Part shown: positions 8,415-16,252 of the stretch, piece after piece
Position numbering within the stretch: the stretch's first letter is position 1
Layout: every line of letters starts with the position of its first letter
Origin: Novosphingobium sp. SG919
GTDB lineage: Bacteria > Pseudomonadota > Alphaproteobacteria > Sphingomonadales > Sphingomonadaceae
DNA length: 64,000 nt
Direction of reading: 5' to 3'
Assembly: GCF_012932495.1 (NCBI RefSeq)
Contig: NZ_JABCNG010000001.1
Coordinates: 620,001 to 684,000 of the forward strand
Made by a program: the position numbers and the translations under genes
Notes under the pieces: model-generated
What the model saw: only the letters and a program-made list of their open reading frames with translations
Databases searched by the model: none
What the model was told of the DNA's origin: nothing

Positions 8415-9302
8415 TCAGTCTAGGCGATGGAACGTGGTGGTTTCCAGCCGGGGCATCGCGGTGCCGGCCCAGACGATGGTTTCGGTCATCGTCCGGCCGT
8501 CCTTGGCCACGGCATAGACACGGGTGGAAACCGGCGTGCCGTTCTTGCCCAGAGTCATCACCAGGGTGTTGGGCGCGGGCTGGCGCAGCGAGACGCTGTC
8601 GATGAAAGCCATGTTGCCGTGGATCGGCACCGGCACGCCATCGAGCGCGGCCGTCGATTCCGCATGCTGGGTGCTGCCATCGGGTGTCACGATATCCACC
8701 ACGGTGGTCCAGGTCTGCTCGCCCGCAGGGTGGAATGCCATGGTGACCTGGCGGGGTCGTTCGTCCGCCGGAATGCGCGCCACGTCGAGCGACCAGCGCC
8801 CGGCCAGCGGCAGGGCACGCGGCGTGGCGGCGGCCAAGGCCCGCTCGTGTTGCAGGGAAGATGCGGTGGGCAGGGGGGATGAAGCGGCCGGGCCGGCGCG
8901 ATCCACGGTGGCCGCCAGCAGGCCGGCAGCGGCAACGGTCAGGGCAAGAAGCATGGCAAGCATTCCTTTCGACGAAGCGCGCCCCGTCGCTGGGGCAGCC
9001 GCATCGTCGTGCGCCGGATGGCCCGGCGCCGGAAGATCAGGAAAATCGTCCCGATTTTCCTGTGGTGCGCCGGGGCGCGCGGAATCCTTGTGCGCATCCA
9101 CCAGCCGCGCCAGCTCGCGGCTGCTGCCCACCCCGGTCTTGCGCCGCGCCTCGCGCAGCCGCTCGTTGATCGAGGCTTCGCTGCGGCCCAGCAGCGCGGC
9201 GATGGACTTGATCGTGTGCCCCGCCGTCAGCAGGCGCAGGATCTCCAGCTCCTTGTCGCTGAGCGTCGCCAGCGCGGCAGGTGGGCGTTCCGGGGCCGAC
9301 AT
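8415..9302 (-). CDS. Membrane-anchored protein with N-terminal LuxR-type HTH
   Basis: A 295-residue protein. Residues about 12-70 (LATLSDKELEILRLLTAGHTIKSIAALLGRSEASINERLREARRKTG) form a GerE/LuxR DNA-binding domain at the N-terminus, the reverse of the usual LuxR order. After a charged, proline-rich linker there is one hydrophobic segment (GMLAMLLALTVAAAGLLAATV, near residues 130-150). The C-terminal 130 residues should therefore be periplasmic, with alternating beta-like sequence (WSLDVARIPADERPRQVTMAFHPAG). The arrangement is like ToxR/CadC one-component regulators, but with a LuxR-type rather than an OmpR-type head. The ATG at 9302 was chosen; an upstream start at 9359 adds 19 residues. 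It ends 33 bp from the 3' end of the convergent glycosyltransferase gene. Confidence 0.65.
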   Translation of the reverse strand: MSAPERPPAALATLSDKELEILRLLTAGHTIKSIAALLGRSEASINERLREARRKTGVGSSRELARLVDAHKDSARPGAPQENRDDFPDLPAPGHPAHDDAAAPATGRASSKGMLAMLLALTVAAAGLLAATVDRAGPAASSPLPTASSLQHERALAAATPRALPLAGRWSLDVARIPADERPRQVTMAFHPAGEQTWTTVVDIVTPDGSTQHAESTAALDGVPVPIHGNMAFIDSVSLRQPAPNTLVMTLGKNGTPVSTRVYAVAKDGRTMTETIVWAGTAMPRLETTTFHRLD

Positions 9303-9404
9303 GCCGTCTGGATCACCACAAGGCGCGCCGGGCGTCCATCCCAAATTTCTTGGGCCCACATTTGCCTGGCAGGATGCAAAGGCGCTGGCATGGAAAGGGG
9401 GGAA

Positions 9405-9480
<76 letters not shown>

Positions 9481-9500
9481 GCTGGGCCATGCGCATAGCC

Positions 9501-10367
9501 TCAAGTGGCCCCGAACGTCCAGCCCTCGGTGCGGGCAATTTCCGGGGTCAGCCCGGCCGGATGCCACAGCGCGGGATCGTGGGCGACCTGGCGCAGCCAC
9601 GCGGCGGTGATCAGGGCGTCGCTCTGGTGGTCGTCGATCGGGCCGGCTTGGCGCGCGGGCGTACTGCGCAGGGCTTCGAGCGCCAGATCGAGCGCGGCGC
9701 CATCGCGGATTTTCGAGCGGCTGGCGGGGCGGCCGGCGGCCATGGCGGCGATGGTGGTATAGATTTCGCAGACCACGCTGCCGCGTTTGGGCAGGGGATC
9801 GATCGGCCAGACGGCAAGGTTTCTCTCCAGCCGGTGCAGCAGGCGCATGCCCGAGAGGCTCGACTTGCCCACCTGCGCTGCGCCGACGAGGTTGAAATTG
9901 CTGGTGGGCTTGCAGCCCATCGCTTCCTGCGCGCGCTCGGTCTGGCGCAGGCGGCCGCGCCCGGCGGGAAACAGATCGCCGCAGCGGCCGCCGTGGCGGC
10001 GGAAATGGCGGGAAGGCTCGGCGGCATCGACGAAGGCGTTGACGCCCAGGTGGGGTTCATCGGCGCAGAGGCGATCGACCATGGACCACAGCGCGCGGGC
10101 GTCGGGCGGGCTTTCCGGCCAGCCGGGAAAGAACGCGCCGCAATCGGCAAAGGGCAATGACTGGCCCAGGTCCATGCCCACCAGGCTGTCGGGCGGCAGG
10201 TGATGTAGCAGCCAGTCGAGCACTTCGCCGCGCGACCAGCGGTGGCCGGGGCGCACCAGCATGGGGGCTTCCTGGCCGCGCGCGCACTGCGCCAGCGCGA
10301 TGCCCTTGTGCCGCTCGCCGGCCGCGCCCGACCAGTCGATCGCCACGAAATGGGCAAAGCGGTTCAT
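9501..10367 (-). CDS. Conserved hypothetical protein (IDWSGA motif)
   Basis: A 288-residue cytoplasmic protein. The start MNRFAHFVAIDWSGAAGERHKGIALA and the later GMDLGQSLPFAD look like two acidic beta-strand ends of an actin/RNase-H-like fold, reminiscent of DUF429-type proteins; I am not certain of the family. A Lys-rich segment (VGAAQVGKSSLSGM) occurs mid-protein, and DDHQSDALITAAWLR near the end resembles the last motif of such folds. There is no signal peptide or membrane segment. The ATG at 10367 overlaps the rarA stop by four bases (ATGA), so it is translationally coupled to rarA and could share a DNA-repair context. Confidence 0.65.
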   Translation of the reverse strand: MNRFAHFVAIDWSGAAGERHKGIALAQCARGQEAPMLVRPGHRWSRGEVLDWLLHHLPPDSLVGMDLGQSLPFADCGAFFPGWPESPPDARALWSMVDRLCADEPHLGVNAFVDAAEPSRHFRRHGGRCGDLFPAGRGRLRQTERAQEAMGCKPTSNFNLVGAAQVGKSSLSGMRLLHRLERNLAVWPIDPLPKRGSVVCEIYTTIAAMAAGRPASRSKIRDGAALDLALEALRSTPARQAGPIDDHQSDALITAAWLRQVAHDPALWHPAGLTPEIARTEGWTFGAT

Positions 10368-11704
10368 TCTTCCGTTTGGCCCACCTCGGCCCGGCGCTCG
10401 CGCCGCTTGCGCTCCCACCAATCCAGTCGCTTGGCGATCTCGCGCTCGAACCCGCGCTCCACCGGGCGGTAGAAATCCTGGGCGCGCATTTCTTCGGGCC
10501 AATAGTCCGCGCCGGAAAAGCCATCCTGCGCATCGTGGTCATAGGCATAGCCCTTGCCATAACCGATGTCCTTCATCAGCTTGGTCGGCGCGTTGAGAAT
10601 GTGCGCAGGCGGGCTGAGCGAGCCGGTTTCGCGCGCGGATTTCCACGCCGCCTTCATCGCGGCATAGGCGGCGTTGGATTTGGGCGCGGTGGCGCAATAG
10701 AGGCAGGCCTGCACGATCGCCAGTTCGCCTTCGGGCGAGCCGAGAAACTCATAGGCATCCTTGGCGGCCAGACACTGCACAAGCGCCTGGGGATCGGCCA
10801 GGCCGATATCCTCGCTGGCAAAGCGCACCAGGCGGCGCAGCACGTAAAGCGGTTCCTCGCCAGCCACCAGCATCCGCGCCATCCAATAGAGCGCGGCCTG
10901 CGGATCGGACCCGCGCAGAGATTTGTGCAGGGCGGAAATGAGGTTGTAATGCCCGTCGCGGTCCTTGTCATAGACCGCCACGCGCCGCATCAGGAACTTG
11001 CCCAGGCCTTCGGGATCGAGCGGCGCAGGCAGATCGACATCGAGCAGCGTTTCCACCTGGTTGAGCAGGAAGCGCCCGTCGCCATCGGCCGATGCGATCA
11101 GCGCCTCGCGCGCAGGCGGGGTGAGCGGCAGGGCCAGGCCGGTCTCTTCCTCGGCCCGGCGCAGCAATTCGCCCAGCGCTGCCGCATCGAGACGGTGGAG
11201 GATCAACACTTGCGCGCGGCTGAGCAGCGCGGCGTTGAGCGCGAAGCTGGGGTTTTCGGTGGTGGCACCGACCAGCGTGATCGTGCCGTTTTCCACCACG
11301 GGCAGGAAGCCATCCTGCTGGGCGCGGTTGAAGCGATGGATCTCGTCCACAAACAACAGCGTGCGCCGGCCGGTGAGCGCCATCGCCTCTGCCTCGGCAA
11401 ACAGTTTCTTGAGATCGGCGACGCCGGAAAAGATCGCGCTGATCGCGATGAAGCGCATGCCTACCGCATCGGCCAGCAGCCGCGCGATCGAGGTCTTGCC
11501 CGTGCCGGGCGGCCCCCACAGGATCATCGAGGACAGCTTGCCCGCCGCCACCATGCGGCCGATCGCGCCATCCGGGCCGGTAAGGTGGCCCTGGCCGATC
11601 ACCTGGTCGAGCGCGGCCGGGCGCAGCCGATCGGCCAGCGGGCCATGTTCCAGCGGCTGCGGGCGCGGGGTTTCCTGCGGAGTGGGGGCAAACAGATCGG
11701 CCAT
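10364..11704 (-). CDS. rarA: Replication-associated recombination protein A (MgsA/RarA AAA+ ATPase)
   Basis: A 446-residue AAA+ ATPase of the RarA/MgsA/WHIP family, which acts at stalled replication forks and with single-strand-binding protein. The Walker A motif is GPPGTGKTS near residue 65 and Walker B is LLFVDEIHRFN near 117. A sensor-1 segment (LVGATTENPSF) and the RarA-typical C-terminal tetramerisation region (LISALHKSLRGSDPQAALYWMARMLVAGE) follow. The ending PEEMRAQDFYRPVERGFEREIAKRLDWWE is also characteristic. Length is normal for the family. It is followed by the ATGA-overlapping IDWSGA gene and lies head to head with padR, with about 110 bp between. Confidence 0.95.
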   Translation of the reverse strand: MADLFAPTPQETPRPQPLEHGPLADRLRPAALDQVIGQGHLTGPDGAIGRMVAAGKLSSMILWGPPGTGKTSIARLLADAVGMRFIAISAIFSGVADLKKLFAEAEAMALTGRRTLLFVDEIHRFNRAQQDGFLPVVENGTITLVGATTENPSFALNAALLSRAQVLILHRLDAAALGELLRRAEEETGLALPLTPPAREALIASADGDGRFLLNQVETLLDVDLPAPLDPEGLGKFLMRRVAVYDKDRDGHYNLISALHKSLRGSDPQAALYWMARMLVAGEEPLYVLRRLVRFASEDIGLADPQALVQCLAAKDAYEFLGSPEGELAIVQACLYCATAPKSNAAYAAMKAAWKSARETGSLSPPAHILNAPTKLMKDIGYGKGYAYDHDAQDGFSGADYWPEEMRAQDFYRPVERGFEREIAKRLDWWERKRRERRAEVGQTEE

Positions 11705-11769
11705 CTTTCACCGAGATAGGGGGCCGCGCAGAAAATTTCTCGAAAAATTTTGTGAGGGGGCTTGCAGAG

Positions 11770-11797
11770 ATGCAGTTAAGATATATCTTAGCTGCAT
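11770..11797. promoter_or_regulatory. Palindromic operator in front of padR
   Basis: A 28-bp inverted repeat, perfect except for one mismatched pair. The core TAAGATATATCTTA is flanked by TGCAG and CTGCA. It lies 20 bp upstream of the padR start and 66 bp from the rarA start. PadR-family repressors bind such A/T-rich dyads in their own promoters, so autoregulation and perhaps control of rarA are inferred. Confidence 0.6.
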
Positions 11798-11816
11798 CGT
11801 GATGAAAGGAATATCG

Positions 11817-12521
11817 ATGCGATTTGATAGCAACCGCCCCGAATGGGGCATGTTCGGCGGCTGGCGCGGTGAAGGCCGTGGCGGGCGCCATGGCGGCCGC
11901 TGCGGCGGCGGCAATTTTGGCGAACGCCTTGCCAGCAAGTTTGCCGGCCGGTTCGATGATGAAGGCGGTCCCTTTGCGGGCGGGCCTTTCGGCGGCGGAC
12001 CCTTTGGCGGCGGTCCGTTCGGCGGTGGCCGGGGCGGGCGCGGCGGTGGCCGCGGTGGCCGGGGCCGGATGTTCGCCACGGGTGAACTGCGGCTCCTGGT
12101 CCTCAGCCTGGTGGCCGAGCAGGACCGCCATGGCTATGAACTGATCAAGGCCGTGGAAGACCTGACCGGCGGGCAATATGCGCCCAGCCCGGGCGTGGTC
12201 TATCCCACCCTGGCCCTGCTGGTGGACGAAGGCCTGATTGCTGAAGCCGCCGGCGAAGGCACGCGCAAGGCGTTCACCGCCACGGCTGCCGGACGCGAGG
12301 AACTGGCCGGCAAGGCTGCGGAACTCAAGGTGATCGTCGATCGCCTGACGAGCCTGGCCCAGGCCGGTGCGCGCGAAGCCAGCCCGCCGGTGCGGCGTGC
12401 CTTTGCCAACCTTGCCCTGGCCCTGCGCCAGCGCGTGGCGGCCGGCGAATTCGACAACGAAACCGCCCTTGCCGTGGCCGACATCCTGGACGAAGCCGCG
12501 CGCAAGATCGAGCGGCTTTGA
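11817..12521 (+). CDS. PadR-family transcriptional regulator with Gly/Arg-rich N-terminus
   Basis: A 234-residue regulator. Residues about 86-165 are a PadR winged helix (FATGELRLLVLSLVAEQDRHGYELIKAVED, then PSPGVVYPTLALLVDEGLI), with a helical dimer tail to the end. The first 84 residues are of low complexity, with GGPFGGG repeats (about 50-70) and a GRGGRGGGRGGRGR block (71-84) resembling RGG boxes. Gly-rich N-termini occur in a subset of proteobacterial PadR proteins annotated near this family; their role is unknown. The ATG at 11817 has AAAGGA at 11805-11810; an in-frame ATG lies at 11802. The nearby dyad suggests autorepression. The next plus-strand gene starts more than 120 bp later, so padR may be monocistronic. 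Confidence 0.85.
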   Translation: MRFDSNRPEWGMFGGWRGEGRGGRHGGRCGGGNFGERLASKFAGRFDDEGGPFAGGPFGGGPFGGGPFGGGRGGRGGGRGGRGRMFATGELRLLVLSLVAEQDRHGYELIKAVEDLTGGQYAPSPGVVYPTLALLVDEGLIAEAAGEGTRKAFTATAAGREELAGKAAELKVIVDRLTSLAQAGAREASPPVRRAFANLALALRQRVAAGEFDNETALAVADILDEAARKIERL

Positions 12522-12644
12522 TCGAGGTAGCCCCCAAGGGCGCCGGGCGGAATGCCATTCCGTCTCGGCGCCGGGGGCAACCGAGACGATTAGCAATTGC
12601 CACGAAGTTTGCGTCACTCTAAGTCCGCGATCACTTGAAATGAC

Positions 12645-14309
12645 GTGATCCTGCTCGTGACGCATGTGACCGACGATCCCATGGCCCGGTTGCACGCAGC
12701 CGTTGTGGTGAGACACACTTCCCCGGACGATTGCGGCGCCAGCGATGCGCCCGCAGCATGGCTGCAATCATCGTGGCTGTGGCTTGTCGCCATGGTGCTG
12801 GCGGCCCTGCCACTGGTGCTGCCGCCGGTGGCTCCGCTCACCGATCTGGGCGGGCACCTGGGTCACTATGCCGTGCAGCTCGATCATGGGCGGTCGGCCG
12901 ATCTGGCGCGTTGGTACAGTTTCCGCTGGAATCTCGTTCCCAATCTCGGGGTCGATGTGCTGATGGAGGCGCTGGCGCCGGTCCTGGGACTGGAGCCTGC
13001 CCTGCGTCTGGTGGCTGCGGCCATTCCGATGTTGCAGGTGCTGGGCATCCTGTGCCTCGCCCGCGCGGTGCAGGGGCGGATCACGCCGCTGGCGCTGTTC
13101 GCCCTGCCTTTGGCCTATTGCTATCCGCTGCACTTCGGCTTCCTCAACTTCGTGCTGGGGCAGGCGCTCGCCACCCTGGCGCTGGCGTTGTGGATCGCGA
13201 TGGGACGGCGCGGGTGGATCGCCGCGCGCTGGGCGCTGTTCGTGCCGCTCTCGTGCCTTTTGTGGGCCTGCCACCTGGTGGCCTGGGCCATGCTGTGCGT
13301 GTTTGCCGGCATGGACGAACTGGCGCGGCTGTGGCGCCCGGGCCAGTGGCGGGATTGGCGCGTCCTGCTGCGCGCGGGCGTGGCGGCGAGCTGCCTGGTG
13401 GCCCCGCAGATCCTGCGCCTGCTGGTGCCCCTGCCGCCGAGCGGCCACGGCGCCACCGAAGACTTCTTCAACCCGGCGATGAAGCTCACCTACCTGCTGA
13501 TGCCGCTGCGCGATCGCTGGCTGGTGTGGGACGTGGCGGGCGCCGTGGTCCTGCTCGTGCTGGTGGGGTGGAGCATCCGCCGCCGTGCGAGCGGCATCCT
13601 CACGGGGCCCTCGCGTGGCCTGTGGTGGGCGATCGCGCTGCTTTGCGTGGTCTATCTGCTGCTGCCGGCCACGCTGATCGGGGCGAGCCTGGTGGACATG
13701 CGGCTGGTGCCTTTGGTGCTGATTGTGGCGCTAGTGGTGGCGAGGCCGCGCTATGCCGATAGTGGTGCGCTATCCTGGGCTGGGTTGGCACGATGGGGCG
13801 CGGCCTTTGCCATGGCGCGCATGTTGGGCAACGCGCTCAGCCTGTGGCTGGCGGGCCATGAACTGGCCGCCGATCTCGTCGCGCTCGACAGCGTGCCCCG
13901 GGGCAGCCGTGTCGCCTCGCTGGTGGTGGAGCCGTGCGTGGTTTCGATCCTGCCGTGGCAGCGCGAGCGGCGCACGCATCTGGGCGGCTATGCGATTGCC
14001 CGGCGGCATGCCTTTTCCAACGAACAGTGGATGGTGCCGGGCGGCCATCTGCTCAAGGTCAACGCGCCGCTGGCCGGCGCCTTTGCCACCGACGATTCCG
14101 AATTTGCCAAGCTCGACAGCTGCGACAAGCCCAACACGATCAGCCGTCGCCTGGCCGCGCTGCCGCACGATGCGTTCGATTACATCTGGATTCTCGATAC
14201 CGACCGCGTGCGTGCCGTGGCCGGTGCGGTGCCCGTGCGCCGCACCCGTGCCAGCGTGCTCTATCGCATCATCACGCCGCCGCGCGCGATTTATAAGTTC
14301 TCGACCTAA
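12645..14309 (+). CDS. Polytopic membrane protein of unknown function
   Basis: A protein of 554 residues from GTG 12645, or 542 from the ATG at 12681; neither has a clear ribosome binding site. About ten hydrophobic segments are visible between residues 45 and 420 (for example WLWLVAMVLAALPLVLPPVAPL, VVLLVLVGWSI, WWAIALLCVVYLLLPATLIGA). The first loop after TM1 contains TDLGGHLGHYAVQLDHG, where the acidic and His residues recall the catalytic loop of GT-C type glycosyltransferases. The C-terminal 130 residues are soluble and contain LPWQRERRTHLGGYAIARRH and an ending YIWILDTD. A GT-C-like transferase is possible but unproven. It converges on the GT4 glycosyltransferase gene, which would fit a surface-glycan role. 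Confidence 0.6.
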   Translation: MILLVTHVTDDPMARLHAAVVVRHTSPDDCGASDAPAAWLQSSWLWLVAMVLAALPLVLPPVAPLTDLGGHLGHYAVQLDHGRSADLARWYSFRWNLVPNLGVDVLMEALAPVLGLEPALRLVAAAIPMLQVLGILCLARAVQGRITPLALFALPLAYCYPLHFGFLNFVLGQALATLALALWIAMGRRGWIAARWALFVPLSCLLWACHLVAWAMLCVFAGMDELARLWRPGQWRDWRVLLRAGVAASCLVAPQILRLLVPLPPSGHGATEDFFNPAMKLTYLLMPLRDRWLVWDVAGAVVLLVLVGWSIRRRASGILTGPSRGLWWAIALLCVVYLLLPATLIGASLVDMRLVPLVLIVALVVARPRYADSGALSWAGLARWGAAFAMARMLGNALSLWLAGHELAADLVALDSVPRGSRVASLVVEPCVVSILPWQRERRTHLGGYAIARRHAFSNEQWMVPGGHLLKVNAPLAGAFATDDSEFAKLDSCDKPNTISRRLAALPHDAFDYIWILDTDRVRAVAGAVPVRRTRASVLYRIITPPRAIYKFST

Positions 14310-15535
14310 CGGCGCGCGCGTTTCTGCCGCAGCAGGCGGACGTAAGTGTCGGCCACCGCCTGGTTGATCTTGTCCCAGCTGAATTCCTGGGCGCGGCGTT
14401 CGCCGGCGGCGCCATGCTCGGCGCGCAATTGCGGGTTTTCCACATAGGCGCGCAGCGCTTCGGCAAACTGGTGCACCGCGCCCGGCGTGATCAGGCGGCC
14501 CGAAACATGATCGTCCACCAGGCTCTGGCTGCCGGTGGCGGCCGATGCCACCACGGGCAGGCCGCAGGCCATGGCCTCCAGCGTGACATTGCCGAACGTC
14601 TCGGTGACGGAGGGGAAGAACAGCACATCCATGCTGGCCACGCCCTGGCCCAGGTCTGCGCCCGACAGGAACCCGGCAAAGACCGCTTCGGGCAGGCGGG
14701 TTTCCAACCACTCGCGCGCCGGGCCTTCGCCGATCACCAGCACGCGGAATTTGGTGCCGCGGCGCTTCAATTCGTCGATGGCGTCGGAAAAGACGTCGAG
14801 CCCCTTTTCCATCACCAGGCGGCTGAAGATGCCCACGACCACGTCATCGTCGGCCAGCCCCAGCGAGCGGCGCCATGCCATGTTGCGCCGTTCCGGCGTG
14901 AAGATCTCGCGGTCCACCCCGCGCGACCAGATGCCGATGTCATAGTTCATGCGCTGTTCGCGCAGCACCTGGGCCATCGATTCCGATGGCGCCACCAGCG
15001 CGTCGCAGCGGCGGTAGAACCGGCGCAAGATCGCCTCGATCACCGGCTCCAGCCAGGCGAGGTTGTAATAGCGGAAATAGGTTTCGAAGCGGGTGTGGAC
15101 CGAAGCCAGCACCGGCAGGCCCCGCCGGCGCGCCCAGGTAACGGCGCGATGCGCGGCGCCATCGGGCGAGGATACGTGCACGACGTGGGGATCAAAGCGG
15201 GCGAGATCGCGCCGTACCCGCGGCGAAAGCGCGATCGGCACATGGTATTCCGCGCGGCCCGGAACGGTAAGCGCGGGAATGCCGATCAGCGTTCCGGTCG
15301 GCTCGAACGCCGGCTTTTCCACCTTGGGCGAATAGACGCGCACATCCGCACCCTGGCGCAGGAGATAGCCCACCAGCCGGTTGAGCGCCTGGTTGGCGCC
15401 ATCGCGCACATAGTTGTAGTTGCCGCTGAACAAGGCGATGCGCAGGCCATCGAGGCGGCCGGTCGCAGCCATCGCCTTATAGTCGGGCCCCGTATCATCG
15501 GGTTGGGTCTGGTTCACGATTGGGGAACTCGTCAT
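14306..15535 (-). CDS. GT4-family glycosyltransferase (MgtA-like)
   Basis: A 409-residue GT-B enzyme. The N-terminal domain begins LDGLRIALFSGNYNYVRDGANQALNRLVGYL and contains VVHVSSPDGAAHRAVTWARRRGLPVLASVHTRFETYFRYY. The C-terminal domain has the donor-binding signature of GT4: VVGIFSRLVMEKGLDVF, VLVIGEGPAREWLE, and FFPSVTETFGNVTLEAMACGLPVVAS, where TETFGNV is the E-x7-E element. The closest named relatives I recall are GDP-mannose-dependent MgtA-type enzymes acting on membrane lipids. The donor and acceptor cannot be read from the sequence. Starts at 15535 and 15547 are both possible. It ends within the last codons of the convergent membrane-protein gene (4-bp overlap). Confidence 0.85.
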   Translation of the reverse strand: MTSSPIVNQTQPDDTGPDYKAMAATGRLDGLRIALFSGNYNYVRDGANQALNRLVGYLLRQGADVRVYSPKVEKPAFEPTGTLIGIPALTVPGRAEYHVPIALSPRVRRDLARFDPHVVHVSSPDGAAHRAVTWARRRGLPVLASVHTRFETYFRYYNLAWLEPVIEAILRRFYRRCDALVAPSESMAQVLREQRMNYDIGIWSRGVDREIFTPERRNMAWRRSLGLADDDVVVGIFSRLVMEKGLDVFSDAIDELKRRGTKFRVLVIGEGPAREWLETRLPEAVFAGFLSGADLGQGVASMDVLFFPSVTETFGNVTLEAMACGLPVVASAATGSQSLVDDHVSGRLITPGAVHQFAEALRAYVENPQLRAEHGAAGERRAQEFSWDKINQAVADTYVRLLRQKRARR

Positions 15536-15619
15536 GGCGCGCGCCATAGCGGGCGAGGGCCAGGAAGGCGAGAGGGGCAGCGCAAATGCCCCACGAAGAA
15601 ACCGGGTGCGCAAAAATGC

Positions 15620-15652
15620 GCAAGCCCGCCGGACAGGGTCCGACGGGCTTGC
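15620..15652 (-). terminator. Hairpin terminator downstream of the small exported protein gene
   Basis: On the minus strand, GCAAGCCCGTCGGAC pairs with GTCCGGCGGGCTTGC around a short CCT loop, with one mismatch. A T run (GCGCATTTTTGCG) follows eight bases later. It lies 25 bp past the stop of the gene at 15677-16054 and before the GT4 gene start. Confidence 0.55.
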
Positions 15653-15676
15653 ATGGTTCAGGCGGGCGAGGCTGGA

Positions 15677-16054
15677 TTACCAGCCGCGATGCCAGCGATT
15701 GTAGCCATAGCCATAATAGCTGGGGCCGCTGCGATAGACTTCGCGATAGACATAGGTGCGCGGCGGGGGCGGCGGCGGGGCGTAATAGCCGCCACCGTAA
15801 TAGGCCGGGCCTTCATAGTAATAGGTCGGCGGGGGCGGCGGGGGCGCATAGCGCTCTTCCACCACATAGCCGCGATGCGGGTGATCGGACGCGATCGCGG
15901 CGCCCACGGCCAGGCCGAGAATACCCGCGCCGATCGCCACGGCAGCACCATCGCCGCCACCACGGCGCCAGCCATGCGCCTCTGCCGGGGCGGCAGTGGC
16001 CATCACGGTGGCGCCCAGTGCGCCGGCCAGCAGAACCTTGCTCAAAAGCTTCAT
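15677..16054 (-). CDS. Small exported Gly/Tyr/Pro-rich protein
   Basis: A 125-residue protein with a signal peptide (MKLLSKVLLAGALGATVMAT, cleavage near PAEA). A hydrophobic Gly/Ala stretch follows (GAAVAIGAGILGLAVGAAIA), which looks like a glycine-zipper segment. The C-terminal half has two polyproline runs (YAPPPPPPTYYYEG and YYAPPPPPPRTYVYREVY) and many tyrosines. Proteins of this build are common in alphaproteobacteria as envelope proteins of unknown role. The ATG at 16054 (MKLLSK) fits the signal peptide; an upstream start at 16084 does not. A hairpin terminator follows. Confidence 0.65.
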   Translation of the reverse strand: MKLLSKVLLAGALGATVMATAAPAEAHGWRRGGGDGAAVAIGAGILGLAVGAAIASDHPHRGYVVEERYAPPPPPPTYYYEGPAYYGGGYYAPPPPPPRTYVYREVYRSGPSYYGYGYNRWHRGW

Positions 16055-16179
16055 GGCTCGTCTCCAACCCGCCGGCTTGTCCACAAGAGCCTCATGCTCC
16101 CGACGGGATTTGTTGCAGCAACCTTATGCAACACGCGCTGAACCGGCGATGAAACCTTTGTTCAGGGAGCAATCGCCAC

Positions 16180-16217
16180 AAAAAAAGAGCGCCCCGTTGC
16201 CGGAGCGCCCCTTTTCG
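16180..16217 (-). terminator. Rho-independent terminator of typA
   Basis: On the minus strand, GCGCTCC GGCAAC GGGGCGC forms a stem with one G-U pair. The A tract before it pairs with the run of seven T that follows. It begins about 36 bp after the typA stop. Confidence 0.75.
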
Positions 16218-16252
16218 AGCCTGGCTCTGCCCCCCTTGCGGGGGCGGTGCGA

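Noticed and set aside
12525..12585. Possible terminator after padR
   Set aside because: GCCCCC and GGGGGC segments can pair, but the stem has an internal bulge and no T run follows, so a terminator call is not justified.
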